Source: Sporopachydermia quercuum
Taxonomy: Eukaryota; Ascomycota; Sporopachydermiomycetes; Sporopachydermiales; Sporopachydermiaceae
Direction: 5' to 3'
Assembly: GCA_001599295.1 (NCBI GenBank)
Contig: BCGN01000009.1
Span: 597,002-661,001 of the forward strand
DNA: 64,000 nt
Part shown: positions 1 through 12,438 of the stretch, piece by piece
Numbering within the stretch: position 1 is the stretch's first letter
Layout: the number at the start of each line of letters is the position of its first letter
Made by a program: the position numbers and the translations under genes
The notes under the pieces: generated by a model
What the model was told of the DNA's origin: nothing
What the model saw: only the letters and a program-made list of their open reading frames with translations
The model's database searches: none

Positions 1-2415
1 AAATATGGGTAGTTTATCTCTTCTTATAGGTAAGTCGGCAAAACTAGAATAAATGAGACTTTTAGAAGTATGTCCTAGAATTTGAAAACTAAACCAAAAT
101 GTGGTCCAATTGAAGCAAAAAGTCATTATGCAGCAATAATGCAAGATCTATACAGCTCTAAATAACTTTATTATGATAAGCATTATAAATGAGTTGAGTA
201 GAAGAAGAGGAAGAAATGGCGATCTGATACATCCAGAATTGTAATCAAAAGGTTATATTGATGAATAATATCCAGATATTGATCTATCTATTGAGTGGAA
301 TCATAAATGAGAATAACTGCTAGTTGATTTGGTTGATAGTTTGAGCGCGAAACCATTTAGTTAGCAGGAACTCAATCGATAAGAGTCGTTCATATAAAAG
401 ATAGATTTCTCATGAATTCATAAATTGAAAAGAAAACCTTCTGAGAACAAATACTAATAAATATAATCCGGTGTTAAATACTTTTTAAAAGGATTTATAT
501 TAACATAGTCCGATTCTATATAATCCTTCCTCTACTCGATCTGGTCTCGCTACTTGCATACTGAGATGAGAAAGCTCAGTTTTTCATCTGCGTTCACCAT
601 TTGGTGTAGATGCTTCAACTAACAACAGCACTCACAGCTTAAACTAGTATTTGATCCAACCAAATCGGCAGATCGTCATAGCATTTTCGAAATTCTTTGT
701 TTTAATTCCCTATAACCGTCAGTCTACGAGCTCAGATTGCCTTGTGTTTTTGATGGTTGGCGATTTCTTCCAGCCACTTCATTTGGCTAATTATTGCTGA
801 ATCTTAAGGCAGCAGCAGTAACGATGGTAACCACAGGCGCAAATGGAGTCATATAAATTTATTCCAAATTAAGATGCGCAGTTTGCAAGTAAATTTATCG
901 AACAGTTATTGTTCAAATGATATCTAGTGACAATCAAACAGCAGATCAGCTCAAGAAGAATTCTGCTTAGTGTGTATCCACCTTTGCATCAACTTACATA
1001 CTACAACTTCTACCAAATATAGCAATTCATATGGCTCGTCGTATTCAACTAAACAATTATCTGATTTAATACCAATATTCTCCAAAATCTAACAGGAGTC
1101 CCTTAATTTCTCCTCGTACTCTTCCATCAATAAAACTAGCCAATTATCTCACTATTATACATCAACAACCCAACTCTTCTCATAAGTTTCCCATTTCATA
1201 TTCAATTTACAATTTACAACCTACAGTCTCATTATAAGATACCTGTTCTATCCTGTATTTTTCTGTATTTTATAAATATTATCTGATACTACTGAAGGCC
1301 ATCTCTATTTATTCAATTTTTACTATTCCATCGTAATCTCGATCTCGATCTCGATCTCGATCTCAATCTCTATATCTCCGCCCACCAATATCATCGTATC
1401 ATTCCTTCTTCTTCTATCATCATGAAACAAGAAGCCATCGGATAATTATCTAGAATAAAGCTTATTTCTATTATGCACACACTAGCATACATTATCCTGT
1501 CCTGATTTGTTCAGATCAAAGCTCTTTGAGGAAATTATCCATTAAACCTCAGAAAGGTAATGGCTGGTCATCCGATTGGGAACTTTTCTCTAAACTCTAT
1601 TAGCTTGTACTAACTCAATCAATCATCAAAACTTAATTCAGTCATTTTTTAACTTGATTGATCTCACCTGCCATCTTTAATTATGAGATGATTGAATTGG
1701 CCAGAAAACCAGCTAAATGGATCAAATAAGTATTGAATTGAATAAATAGAAAGATGGTTCTTGATTTCATTTTGAATTGGTTTTTACTTCTTTCTTTCAT
1801 TCTTTCTACTTGAAAGTTGTTTTGCTTTTTCTTTGTCTTGTTGGAATGAAGTATTTACTCGGGATCACATCATAGTAAAGTGAAGAGCAACAGGTTTGCA
1901 TAGCATTCTCAATCAAAGGAAGAAGAAATCGTATCAGATCAAATCAAACTAAGTCTAGCAACGGATAAAAGGCTCTCTGGCTTTCAAACAACAAAACAGA
2001 TTTCTACTTACACTGTTTTCAAATTCGCATTTAAGGAAATTCCAACTCATTGTCTTTCGTTTACTTCTCATCACCATTTCAAACAAGAAAGCAAGATCAA
2101 CGATTCGATCAAGCTTTGTTAGAAATTCCTAGTTCAGTCAATCAACTTACTTCATTCATTAATTGAACTAAGATATTCCAGTAAAATATTATCGGTGACG
2201 TTCATACAACTTACAGAGCTCAGGGCCAAACCAACGTTAATTCACATAATTATACAAGAACTCACAACTGTTCTGGTTGAGTTATAGTTACCATTACTGA
2301 ATTTTCTTCAGCTTAATAGATATCGTGGGGAGACGACTGGTGATTGAAATACTAATCACAAACATTTCCACTCGGTTCAATAAAGTTCTGTTCTACTGTT
2401 CCTATTTCTCATATT
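1..2415. other. Long non-coding 5' region upstream of ASH1
   Basis: No convincing gene in either strand. The last part must hold the ASH1 promoter and 5' leader. Two ACCAGC-type hexamers, the core bound by Swi5/Ace2 factors, occur at 1563-1568 (minus) and 1707-1713 (plus). ASH1 is a Swi5 target in baker's yeast, but about one such hexamer is expected here by chance, so this is weak. A GATCTC microsatellite lies at 1335-1370. Confidence 0.5.
1335..1370. repeat. GATCTC hexamer microsatellite, six units
   Basis: Six consecutive 6-bp units: four perfect GATCTC flanked on each side by one AATCTC variant. Non-coding, about 1 kb upstream of ASH1. Confidence 0.9.
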
Positions 2416-3948
2416 ATGTTCAGTTCTGAGAACGATAAGGCCCTTAACAAAACGAAATCAATGGCAACTGTATCTCTTCCTGCTTTGGCAACATCATTTA
2501 TGCCTTCATCTATGATCCTGTCAAGATCTAACCAACGTCATAATCAACATCATAATCATAATCATAACTATTCGCACACTGAGCAACGAAATCACCATCA
2601 AATAAATCAGTCTCATCCTGGATATAGCTTGAAGAAAAGTAATTCAGAGTCTCAATCTCAATCAACTAATTCTTCCCCACGTTTGATACCTTCTGAAGAA
2701 ATGACCTCGATAGTCTCTTCGAATAAACAGCTAGCAACGTCTTTATTAGACGAAGACGCAGCTATTAATACCACAACCACTAAACCTGCTGTTATCTATA
2801 ATGAAAATGGGATTGTATCAACAAAGAAAAATTCCGAAATGGTAGAAGAACATGCAGTCGTTTCTGATAACGAACAAGATCCTAAACCGTTGGACGAAAA
2901 GCAGCAAAAATTGGAAAGTACCAAGTTATTCTGGCAAAACTGGACTTACATTTCAACTGTGAATCAAACTCGTCGTCCTATAAATAGGAATTTTGTTCCC
3001 CGTGAATCTAATACAAGATCCACTCCAAGCACATCTCCTTCTCCTAGTTCCTTACCAGGATCAGAAGATGCAGAGCTGGCACCTTTTTCAATGCTTTACC
3101 CTGATACAGCTCCTGGTGATATATGGAGGCCAGAACTTGAAGCCTGGGCAATGAGATCTCATCCTGCCACTTTCAAGACTATCAAAGCTATTCCGGGATC
3201 AACAGAAGACAAACCCGATCTTGGGAACTTCAAGAACTTGAAACGAAGAAGAACTGAAGAAACCAACAGTGAATATAGCTTTTCTCCTAGTGCCAAGAGA
3301 CAAGCATTGGGTTTGATAGATCCACTGAGAAGAAAGTCATGGACGGCTCATGACAAGAATAATACATCCAAGGTTATGTTTTTGCTTAATGAAGAAGACA
3401 AGCAATCTGTAGGTAGCAATGGAGGTTCAAGCACTGTTAATATAGCGAATTCTGCAATAGATATGGGCAATTCTGGTAGCACTCCTCCTCATTCACCAAA
3501 GAGCAACGATGTTGATGTACACTATACACCTGGTAAGAACTATACGTATTACATTCCTTACCGGGCAAAGATCAATCGTCCTGGTAAAGCAGAAGAAGAC
3601 GGTTCAACGGAGACAACATCACCAAAGATGAAAACACCCAAATCTCCTAAATCTCCCAAATGTCCAAAATCTCCTTCAGGAAGAAAGTGTGCTTCTTGTG
3701 GTTCTGACCAATCGCCTTGTTGGAGACCATCTTGGTCCATAGCTGCTGGACAGTTATGTAACAGCTGTGGTCTTCGTTATAAGAAAACTGGTGCCAGATG
3801 TATGAATGAGAAATGCTTAAAGATTCCCGCTAAAGGTGAATGGAGCCTAATGAATACAAGGGGGAAGGTGCTAATCAGAGATAATCATTATGGTTTGGTG
3901 TGCCTGCATTGTGGAAGTGAAGTTGAAGTTCAGCAGCGGAAACAATGA
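2416..3948 (+). CDS. ASH1: Ash1-type GATA zinc-finger transcriptional repressor
   Basis: A 510-residue protein, mostly low-complexity (His/Asn, Ser, Pro-Lys-Ser tracts), with a C-terminal zinc finger: Cys425-x2-Cys428, a 19-residue loop containing the PCWRPSW signature, then Cys448-x2-Cys451 followed by [11 protein letters not shown]. The PCWRPSW loop and the following IPAKGEW segment are what I recognise as Ash1 rather than the metabolic GATA factors, whose loop reads TPxWRRGP. In baker's yeast Ash1 accumulates in daughter nuclei, recruits Rpd3 and represses HO. A second cysteine set (Cys462, Cys467, Cys496, Cys499) may bind another zinc. The ATG at 2416 is the first in frame. The orthology call rests on the finger only; the N-terminal 400 residues are not diagnostic. 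Confidence 0.85.
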   Translation: MFSSENDKALNKTKSMATVSLPALATSFMPSSMILSRSNQRHNQHHNHNHNYSHTEQRNHHQINQSHPGYSLKKSNSESQSQSTNSSPRLIPSEEMTSIVSSNKQLATSLLDEDAAINTTTTKPAVIYNENGIVSTKKNSEMVEEHAVVSDNEQDPKPLDEKQQKLESTKLFWQNWTYISTVNQTRRPINRNFVPRESNTRSTPSTSPSPSSLPGSEDAELAPFSMLYPDTAPGDIWRPELEAWAMRSHPATFKTIKAIPGSTEDKPDLGNFKNLKRRRTEETNSEYSFSPSAKRQALGLIDPLRRKSWTAHDKNNTSKVMFLLNEEDKQSVGSNGGSSTVNIANSAIDMGNSGSTPPHSPKSNDVDVHYTPGKNYTYYIPYRAKINRPGKAEEDGSTETTSPKMKTPKSPKSPKCPKSPSGRKCASCGSDQSPCWRPSWSIAAGQLCNSCGLRYKKTGARCMNEKCLKIPAKGEWSLMNTRGKVLIRDNHYGLVCLHCGSEVEVQQRKQ

Positions 3949-5477
3949 TAGGCACCAGTACCGCGTACAGCTTTGATAGGATATGATAAGTACAATGAAT
4001 ATTCGGGTGATGATGAATTATATCAGGGATACTCTTCTTGGTATTAAGATGGTGATATGAAGATTAATAGTGGGTTCTAAGTGATATAAAGTTTTGGTAT
4101 TGGATAGGATTGCTGGTTGGTATTAACGACAAGGATAAATGGTTGGTTTTACTATTGGTTTTTTTCGAATGTTTTTTTTTTCTTTTTATTTCTTTTTATT
4201 TCTTGTATAACTTTTAGTCTATAGTAAACTCAAACGAATAGTTTGAAGAAATTTCAATATAATTCGATATTTTCTAATTTACGACGAGTTTTTATCTCAA
4301 GTAGTTGACGAATGGATGAGCCGAAGGTATGATGGATGTTTTATGATAGCTTCTTTTGTTTGCTAAGTGGCCATATGGTGATAGGAAATTTACATGGCAT
4401 CTAACCGATTCACTTAGACATAACATGGATCGTGACCTAGCTATTTTTCACTTGCCTATTGAAGAAAACCATATATAGATCTCGTTTATCTAAATAAAGT
4501 GTCAACTACGAATGTACTATATGATGCAAACTTCCATCGTCCAGAGCCTTTCCATTTCTTCATATGGTTACAATGAAAGTGATAGTCATCAGAATGTACC
4601 TGCCATAGCGAGAGCGCTGAGCAATTGGCAAAAACGTAGTCAACGTCAAACACTAGCTACCCCGTCCAAACAACAAAATATGATTCAAATCAACATCTTC
4701 AATTTGAAAATATTTTCATTCCGGTTTCCTTCTGTTNCTTTATCCTCCTTTTCTTTCGATTATATCGTTTCTATTCGTTTGATGAATCATGTCACAGTCG
4801 AGTAACGATAAGCGTGCATAAACATATACATATGTATGATGTAATCATCTAAATCCTATCTTGCATATTCCCCCTATATTTTGTTCTGGGCTCTCAACTT
4901 TCCTTAGCATTCTATTCCTGATACGGCAGTTTCTCTCTGTAACAAGCAATAGATACCTGATATGGAAATAAAAAAGGTTTTCTTGTATGGAGTTTCCTTT
5001 TACAGAGTGAAAAATTCAATCATTTTCTGCTAGCAAAAAATGAGAGGATGAAAAGAATAATGAAAAGAAGAAAAGTTCTTTATGTCATAGGATCAAAACC
5101 AGAGGGGACTTCTCTTTTCTTCCTTTTGTTCATGAATACACAAGAGAACACTGACATTTTTGATTTAGAGAATCATAATACAGATCGAATAATTCACGGA
5201 GTACAAGATTCATTTTAAGTCTTTCAACTTGAAGGTTTGACATTTAGTACGAGAGCTGCCGCTTGAAGTCCGCTATATTCTTGCTTTCCTCTGGGGTTAG
5301 GGGAAAACAAGAGCAATAGGTTGAAATTGCCAAGTTTCGATAGATTATTGAACTGTAGATTAACTGTTGAAGAATTGAATCATTTTGATCGGTGAAAAAC
5401 TGCTTGAATTAAGCTAGAAAAAGGATTGGTTACAATTGATAGACTTCGTCTATAAAGAGGACCAACAAGAAACTAGA
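3949..5477. other. Intergenic region ASH1 to SPE1
   Basis: Holds the ASH1 3' end with T-rich stretches near 4170-4205 and the SPE1 promoter and leader. An open frame at 4512-4805 (97 codons, one N) has no recognisable domain and a composition like the surrounding non-coding DNA, so it is not annotated. Confidence 0.5.
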
Positions 5478-6914
5478 ATGGCTCCTCATATATCAGAAAT
5501 TAATAATGAAGTAGAATCATTTGATCATGGATCTCGATTTGATTATTTGATTAATGAGAAAGAGTTATCCTTAGGGCAAAAATCTCTGTTACCCTTACTT
5601 GAGAAATTTACTGTTGATCATAGCAGAATACAAGCTAAATCAAATGAAGAGATTGCCAAGGAGAATTATGCTAAGTTATTAATTGGAAATGCATTAGAAA
5701 ATCACATTAAATGTATTGATGCAGAAACTTGCGACGCTTCTGAAGAAGATTCCTTTTTCGTTGCCGATTTGGGTGAAGTATACCGTCTTTTTCTTCGATG
5801 GAAAAAGTTGTTACCAAGAGTTCAACCATTCTATGCAGTGAAATGCAACCCTGACCCAGTTGTATTGTCCTTACTTAGTTCTTTAGGTACTGGATTCGAT
5901 TGTGCTTCAAAGAACGAAATCGATCGCGTATTGAAACTTGGTGTGGATCCTACGAGAATCGTTTATGCCAACCCCTGTAAAGTTGCCAGTTATATCAGAT
6001 ATGCTGCTTCAAAGCAAGTGTCATTAATGACCTTTGACAATGCTGATGAATTATACAAACTTAGAAAGTATTATCCTGATGCAAGATTATTGCTCAGAAT
6101 CTCAACCGATGACTCTGAAGCTCAATGTCAATTGTCTAACAAGTATGGTGCTTCTTTATATGCTGGTAGTCAACTTTTGGAACTTGCTAAAGCTCTTGAC
6201 TTATCAGTTGTTGGTTGCTCTTTCCATGTCGGCTCAGGAGCTACTTCTTTGGAACCATGGCAAAAAGCTATTCGCGATTGTCACGAGATCTTCGAATTAG
6301 GAAAGAGACTTGGTTTTGATATGAACCTATTGGATATTGGTGGAGGATTTGTTGCTTCCAGCTTTTCAGAGGTTGCACAGTTTGTAAGCCCCTTCCTTGA
6401 TCATTATTTCCCTGAAGAGTCCAATGTTTCTATTATTGCCGAGCCTGGTCGTTATTTTGTTGCTGATGGTTTCACAATGGCTTCTCATGTCATTGCTAAG
6501 CGTGACGTTGACGATGCGTCCAACAGAAGCATGATCTATCTCAACGATGGTGTGTATAAGAACTTGAATTGTATCTTATTTGATCATCAAGTTCCTGTAC
6601 CAAAAGTTCTAACCTACAACGGTGAATTCAAATACTTTGAATCTGAATCACTTCATGAACAAAACATGAATTCCACTGATGGCGTTGGCTCTTATACCTG
6701 TTCTATCTGGGGTCCAACCTGTGACGGTTTGGATTGTATTTCAAAATCTTGTAAATTGACTTATTCCTTACAAGCTGGAGATTGGATGTATTTCTCTAAT
6801 TTGGGTGCTTATACTTGTGCTGCTACCACACAGTTTAATGGTTTTGAAGGTGAATGTGGTATCATTTATGTCTGTTCTGAACCAGGCATTGCGAAAGATT
6901 TGAATTTGAATTGA
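5478..6914 (+). CDS. SPE1: Ornithine decarboxylase
   Basis: 478 residues. PLP-dependent fold-III (alanine-racemase type) decarboxylase making putrescine from ornithine, the first committed step of polyamine synthesis. The PLP-lysine motif PFYAVKCNPDP places the Schiff-base Lys at 122. HVGSGA, the glycine-rich GGGF segment, EPGRYFVA (phosphate binding) and the active-site Cys415 in GPTCDGLDC are all present. Family length is about 460-470. The open frame begins with a TTG at 5436; the first ATG is 5478, giving MAPHISE, so I start there. ODC is normally degraded through antizyme. No antizyme gene is seen in the window. Confidence 0.97.
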   Translation: MAPHISEINNEVESFDHGSRFDYLINEKELSLGQKSLLPLLEKFTVDHSRIQAKSNEEIAKENYAKLLIGNALENHIKCIDAETCDASEEDSFFVADLGEVYRLFLRWKKLLPRVQPFYAVKCNPDPVVLSLLSSLGTGFDCASKNEIDRVLKLGVDPTRIVYANPCKVASYIRYAASKQVSLMTFDNADELYKLRKYYPDARLLLRISTDDSEAQCQLSNKYGASLYAGSQLLELAKALDLSVVGCSFHVGSGATSLEPWQKAIRDCHEIFELGKRLGFDMNLLDIGGGFVASSFSEVAQFVSPFLDHYFPEESNVSIIAEPGRYFVADGFTMASHVIAKRDVDDASNRSMIYLNDGVYKNLNCILFDHQVPVPKVLTYNGEFKYFESESLHEQNMNSTDGVGSYTCSIWGPTCDGLDCISKSCKLTYSLQAGDWMYFSNLGAYTCAATTQFNGFEGECGIIYVCSEPGIAKDLNLN

Positions 6915-8176
6915 TTGTTCTTGTCAGTTATCATGAGTCTTTCATTTTGTCTTCCGTCACTTACTCTTCAATTATTTCTAGTGGATCTAAAACTAGAAAT
7001 TTTGATATAATATTATTTGTCTTAATGTAATTTTGAATTTGGTTCTTAAACCTGAGTTTTTCCTGTCGTATTTCGTAGCTATAACATAGACATTCGTTTT
7101 GAGGATTTGATGATAATATAAAGACATCTACGCATTGTAGCATAGGCTCTTTGATAGTAGAAGTTTTTGTTCTTAAACGCAGAATAAGCAACGCAAAAAC
7201 TATATAACATCGGTGATAAACAGGTATGCAAACGTTCGAGATTATCAGATCAAAGGTTCCTTGGTGCTTGTATGTATGTTGACGCTTCTTATTAAAGCAT
7301 GGCAACCAATGCCTAGGACTATAGAATTCCCAGTTATTTTCCTTATTTTCCATAAATCAGACAATACATNATCAAATGGAATAGTAACTACCTTGCTCTA
7401 AGACCACAGATACAATCAACATTGTGAAGGTAAATATGTGCCCACTATGGGCTATCAAATTATAGTTATAACATCTTTGTCTCAGATCATTAACTTCTCC
7501 CTTCTATCGTGATTATCAATTGTTCAATAAGCAGAAGCCTTATCAAGCATCTCAGCAGAATATCTCTACGTTTAGTATCTCCTTTTCGGCTGCGGNCATT
7601 CAATCATTGTTGCCTATCAAAATACATTCAAGTACCATTTTATTCAATACCAGCATATTAAATAATGGCTTCCCAGCTTTTGTTTCTATACTTTCAATTA
7701 ATGCTAGTGTAACAGCGGTGGATCAACACTTTCTTCGTTTTACGTTTTGTGTTAGCTCCAAGATTTATTTGTAACACCTACTTTAGATGAATCATAATCA
7801 AAAAAAANNTTCTTTTTTTTTCTTCTTTGGATCCACAAATTAACACACNTTGCAACGGACTAATATATGTGCTTACAAGCGTATCACAATGTATGATGAA
7901 AGAAAAAAGACATTTNGTAATATACATAACGCAAGTAGTTATAGGACAAAGGAATGAGAGAAGAAAGGAAAACTATCAGTAGGGAATAACCAAATATACA
8001 GTATCTGCTCGGTCAATTTCTTTCTATTCAAGCTTTAATCGATTCATTGTAATTGATGGTAAGGAAACACAACTTGCGAAGGTCAATTTTAATCGTTTCA
8101 GCCAGCTCTTTGAAGACTCGTAATACGAAGTTAAAAGAGCACTCACTATTAGCTGTTTGCTAATAAGAATACGGCC
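6915..8176. other. Intergenic region SPE1 to LOT5-like gene
   Basis: Contains a 130-codon open frame on the minus strand (6961-7353) and two shorter ones on plus, none with a recognisable domain. There is a short poly-A/poly-T stretch with two Ns near 7801-7820. Nothing else seen. Confidence 0.4.
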
Positions 8177-9424
8177 ATGAACTTACCTTCTTTGATCAAA
8201 ACCGACCCTTTACTGCATGAAAGNATTAACCAAGATGTGGCAAAAACAGAAGCATTGTTTCCAAGCGCGGAAACCGTAAGAACGTCTTCCCCTTCAAACA
8301 GCAGAATCAACACTAGTACTACAACAGCTATAGCTACCACATCTACTGATACTGATAAATCGGTATCAGCTGCGACAACTGATACGCAGATTACGCCTAT
8401 AGATTCTGCATGTTATGAAATAGACGAGGACCAGATAGTTGAATCAATAAGCGGCAAAGCATGTTTTTCTAGTCTACTCGCAACAAGGATAGCAACCAAG
8501 CTCAAATCCCATATAGGATCAAGCTATCAACCGGATATCAACTCAACAGTGCTATCAGTGACATTATGTATCTATAGACAGCACTTTTCATTATGGCTAT
8601 CTGATCTCAATATAGGGTTTTCTATTCCTTACAAATATTTACTTATGAGCGGAGTTGGAAGAACCGTTGATGACAACTCTATAGTTTCCTCTTGTATCTG
8701 CTTGCAATTGAAACCTGAGGGTATCTTACAGATGCTGCTACTTGACGATGAGGAACTCGAAGAAGATAAGTTTGCGTTACAACAAGCAAGTANGAATGAG
8801 CCAAANATACAAAAAGAGCTGGCAATCCCGAGTGCATTGAATAAACCAAAAGAAAGAATCAGGGATACCAGTGTTAGTGAAGGTGATCCCATTGAAAAGA
8901 ACTTAATTCAAGAAGCTAGCATACTGACTACATTATCATATGAATCGAGTCTAAACGGAGAATCTTCTGGTGACTATCACGATGAGGATGATGAAACAGA
9001 TTTTCCATATGAAGAGAACCTCGATGTTGAGATTGACGAACTAGAAGCCTTTCTACAAGTATTGATTATTTCTGATGTTTATGGAACCGACAAAAGAGAG
9101 AACCCAGTTGATAATGACAATACGAAAGAGAAGGTATTGAAGGCTAATAGAAAGCTGAAACACCTCTATGAAACATTATCTAGATATTCTGCTCAAATAC
9201 CAGATTCTGGTAGTGACAGTGACTATGATGATGATTTTTTATGTGCAGACGACAGTGGTTTCAATTCTGGGGAAGCTGAGATCGAAATGAATGATGATTG
9301 CACTAAATTGGATGTACCAAAAGAACATGATCATTATACTTCTAGGAAAAGAATGNACCGGAGTAGTATTTCAGCTGAATTATACGAATACAAACCTTTC
9401 CAGAAATACTATAAAGGTGTCTGA
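8177..9424 (+). CDS. LOT5: Lot5/ICln-family acidic protein
   Basis: 415 residues. Residues about 90-190 look like the PH-like ICln/Lot5 fold: a strand reading SVTLCIYRQHFSLWLSD, then GFSIPYKYLLMSGV, then a strand with CICLQLKPE, followed by an acidic tract, the order seen in pICln and yeast Lot5. pICln assembles Sm proteins with the methylosome; the role of yeast Lot5 (named for low-temperature response) is unclear. The protein is longer than I recall for Lot5 (about 300 residues) because of an acidic C-terminal half rich in Asp/Glu/Ser. Three Ns fall in coding positions. The family call is from pattern and fold order only, so moderate confidence. Confidence 0.6.
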   Translation: MNLPSLIKTDPLLHEXINQDVAKTEALFPSAETVRTSSPSNSRINTSTTTAIATTSTDTDKSVSAATTDTQITPIDSACYEIDEDQIVESISGKACFSSLLATRIATKLKSHIGSSYQPDINSTVLSVTLCIYRQHFSLWLSDLNIGFSIPYKYLLMSGVGRTVDDNSIVSSCICLQLKPEGILQMLLLDDEELEEDKFALQQASXNEPXIQKELAIPSALNKPKERIRDTSVSEGDPIEKNLIQEASILTTLSYESSLNGESSGDYHDEDDETDFPYEENLDVEIDELEAFLQVLIISDVYGTDKRENPVDNDNTKEKVLKANRKLKHLYETLSRYSAQIPDSGSDSDYDDDFLCADDSGFNSGEAEIEMNDDCTKLDVPKEHDHYTSRKRMXRSSISAELYEYKPFQKYYKGV

Positions 9425-9627
9425 CGTGAATCAAAATCATTATTATATTAATATATACATATATTATGGTTACACAACAGATACNTCTTCATCTACAAGC
9501 AAATCGTCTTGACAAATCCATGCTATTACACGTCTCGTCATCTCCTGGAATTAACACAACAGTATTTATTACCCAATTATAACCATATTATAACATAATA
9601 TATTACTAGCCTTAGAACCATTAGTCT

Positions 9628-11418
9628 CTAATTACCAAACTCACTTAATCTTCTAGCAATATGTTGAATAGTATGATCATGATCAGCTTCTTCTACTGCC
9701 TTCTTAAATCTACTCTTGATTCTCTCTTTTTCTTGTTCCTCAAACTGACCCATTACGGGTGGCATACTTTCATTAGCCATATCCATAGTCTTGGCTTCTT
9801 CGAAAGAGTGAATGGCATTCTTGATACCTTCTGATCCCAACATCAGCGTACCAGAAGGTAGCTTTCCACCAAGTTTGGCCTTCAATTCGCTAACTTGTTC
9901 AGATTCACCACGCAAAACTTGAAACATCCTAGACATTCTGCCAATTGCGAGGACCTTGTTTCTTAGTGCTTTCCTTTTAGCTGCTGATAATCTTCCACTT
10001 GCCCCTCCTTTATCTGTCTCATCAGTTTCAGCGGTTTCATCAGCATTTTCACTAACATCTGTAGGTCCAACACTTTCATCACGTTTTAGTTTAGAAGCTT
10101 CTGATGGCANTTGTGACGCTTCAGCTGATAGTACACGTTCCAAAGGAATTACTTCATCCAGCTCTTCCTGCGTGCACACGTTCAAAATTGCCATAAGCAT
10201 TTGAGTGACTTTCTCACCAATGAAAGGCAATGACCATGAAAATACATCCATATACTTAGGCAAACGATAAGGGTGTGGAGAACAGTTGAATTGTCTGACG
10301 TTCATAATATTATTCTCATATTTCAAAATAGCTGCCCTATTATCAAAACTATCAACGTAATTAGGAGCAGAAAATAGCGTAAGCAATGATGGAAATCCCA
10401 TTTTCTCTGTAGCTTTATACATTCTATAGCCTTGTGATTGGACCTCATGAGCTCTGATAACTGACAGTAAGTTATTACGTTCCAAAAACTTACAAACACC
10501 GCGATACGAGTAAGCATAAGAACAACCTCTTAGGTTATTTACACTGAAATCTCGGGCACTCAAATTGCGATCATAGTCTTCTAGAGGATCAGACCATAAG
10601 ATATCACACATCATACCTTTAGTTGGAGGTTCTCTAAATCTATCAATCTTTCTTACGTCATCAATGGTTTGAGCTTCAGGTGATAGCCCACCGTGACAAC
10701 AGAAGAACTGCTTGTTGACATGGGCGGCTAATGGTAAACAATCAAAAGAATCACAGAATACTTCGTAAGTGCCCAGATTGTACTTATAGTTACATTCTGC
10801 CTTAAATGTAAAGTATTCAGTTAAATGTCTACATTCATGATTACCTCTTAACAGGAAGAACGAATCAGGATAAGTGATCTTCAAAGAATAAAGGTATAGC
10901 ACACATTCACATGAATAATCACCACGGTCAACATAATCACCAAGAAACAAATACCTGCAATCAGCAGGATCGCCACCAACCTCTAACAGCTTGAGCAAAT
11001 CATAATATTGACCATGAATATCACCACATATAGTTATGGGAGCAGGAAGGGTCAATACAGTTTCTTCAGCACGAAATATACTTTCTGCTGCCGATACAAT
11101 CTTGGTTACTTGGCTTTCTGATAATCTTCCTTCATGAAAAAAATGATCTCGCAGAAATTCAAGATTGGGTTTACCGTCTTCTTGAAAGACTTCACTGTCT
11201 TCAGGTATCTTAGAAGCAGGATATGGTACCGATGTTACTATACGATTTTTTGTTGATACTTCAGTTCCATCTTCTCTTATGAATACACTGAAATCACGTT
11301 GCACTTCATTATGTTTCTTTGCATGGACCGCTTTGATGGTCTTCTCCACACGATCACCTACATCTAAAGTACTATGGTCAGGCACCACAAATGAAGGAGT
11401 AGAGCTTCGGTCTTCCAT
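9628..11418 (-). CDS. CNA1: Calcineurin A, catalytic subunit of Ca2+/calmodulin-dependent phosphatase
   Basis: 596 residues. PPP-family phosphatase with metal-binding motifs GDIHG (132-136), GDYVDRG (160-166) and GNHE (192-195). A calcineurin-B-binding helix is expected after the catalytic core. It is followed by a calmodulin-binding segment at about 482-504 ([20 protein letters not shown]) and an autoinhibitory helix at about 536-558 ([17 protein letters not shown]), in the order and sequence typical of fungal and animal calcineurin A. It acts with regulatory subunit B to dephosphorylate Crz1-type factors during Ca2+ stress. It converges with the LOT5-like gene across only 203 bp. One N lies in the variable linker. 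CMP2 is the paralogue name in baker's yeast, so the symbol is arbitrary between the two. Confidence 0.96.
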   Translation of the reverse strand: MEDRSSTPSFVVPDHSTLDVGDRVEKTIKAVHAKKHNEVQRDFSVFIREDGTEVSTKNRIVTSVPYPASKIPEDSEVFQEDGKPNLEFLRDHFFHEGRLSESQVTKIVSAAESIFRAEETVLTLPAPITICGDIHGQYYDLLKLLEVGGDPADCRYLFLGDYVDRGDYSCECVLYLYSLKITYPDSFFLLRGNHECRHLTEYFTFKAECNYKYNLGTYEVFCDSFDCLPLAAHVNKQFFCCHGGLSPEAQTIDDVRKIDRFREPPTKGMMCDILWSDPLEDYDRNLSARDFSVNNLRGCSYAYSYRGVCKFLERNNLLSVIRAHEVQSQGYRMYKATEKMGFPSLLTLFSAPNYVDSFDNRAAILKYENNIMNVRQFNCSPHPYRLPKYMDVFSWSLPFIGEKVTQMLMAILNVCTQEELDEVIPLERVLSAEASQXPSEASKLKRDESVGPTDVSENADETAETDETDKGGASGRLSAAKRKALRNKVLAIGRMSRMFQVLRGESEQVSELKAKLGGKLPSGTLMLGSEGIKNAIHSFEEAKTMDMANESMPPVMGQFEEQEKERIKSRFKKAVEEADHDHTIQHIARRLSEFGN

Positions 11419-12438
11419 GATGTGTTGATTTACTGGTTATGAGTAATCCCTGTTCAATTTGATGTTAGTAAATTACATCCAAATGCTATTATCTTGACAC
11501 TCTTTTGAATAAAGGGTATTGNAATTATTCCATTTACACAANGGACACTTTACAGTATCTTCAATTGCCAAGAACAGAACAATACCACTCATACTAACCT
11601 TTCAATTATATTCCTTTCTTGAATGCAACACTAGCAATTGTTAATATAACTACTCTACAAAGTCATTTAATATATGTCATTCACTGATTATTGTTTTAAC
11701 TGGCCACTCAAGCTTTCGTTTCTTCTCAAACAATGAACGGAAGCAATCAATTGTTTTAGTGGTGACACAAGGTAAAACTGGCTGCAGTTTAATGCAGTTA
11801 TCGGTCAAGTGATGTGTCTTAAAATAGGAAGCAACTACTGTGTTAGTAGCATTTTATGCATGAGTATGCAGAGTCAAAAATGGTGGAACTTTACGTCTAC
11901 CCCAACAGTTGATGGATATAATCTGGAATTCTAAGCAAAGGCCAGGTTAATACTGAAAAATTTCAGATTATTATTGGTGGTTCTGGTCCAAGAATAATTT
12001 GCCCTCAAACTTGGTTCTCTATAAAAAAATACATAGAACACCTTGTCAATTCAATACGCTCATTACCGCATCTGCCCTAATTAACACCGGTCGTTTATGT
12101 AACCTTTCCAACCTTATTTTATCTCCGCAATTTTACGATTACATACACGAATGTTAGGGATATTATTATATCTTCACATAATCTCCGAAATTTTATCTCT
12201 ATTTTCCTTTAACCAAAAAAATTTTAATTACTATGCAAAACAATCAGCTATCAGATTTCATGAGAAATAACAGCTGCTTCAGCGTTTAATCCTTAGGGAA
12301 TCATCAAAACTTTTATTCCTCGTCAAGCATTGGAAGAACTGTTCTTTATTCGTCAGTTCATGACCTTCAGTACTACGCTTATTGCATTCCATTTCAACTA
12401 TCACCATTCATCATAAATCCTTTATTTACCACATAAAC
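11419..12438. other. Divergent promoter region CNA1 / TSR2
   Basis: No gene. Two RRPE-like A/T motifs (TGAAAAATTT at 11954-11963 and AAAAATTTT at 12217-12225) lie about 480 and 215 bp upstream of TSR2. RRPE is common at ribosome-biogenesis genes, but such motifs also arise easily in AT-rich DNA. Confidence 0.35.

Noticed and set aside
1-40. ATG-8 codons-GTAAGT at the left edge, with TACTAAC at 1608-1614
   Set aside because: Looks like an exon 1 and donor, but the sequence after the nearest acceptor is not coding and the intron would be 1.6 kb. Probably coincidence.
6961-7353. 130-codon ATG-started frame on minus just past SPE1
   Set aside because: Composition is rich in Trp, Cys, His and Ile without any domain or motif, and it sits in a convergent 3' region. 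Most likely chance in AT-rich DNA.
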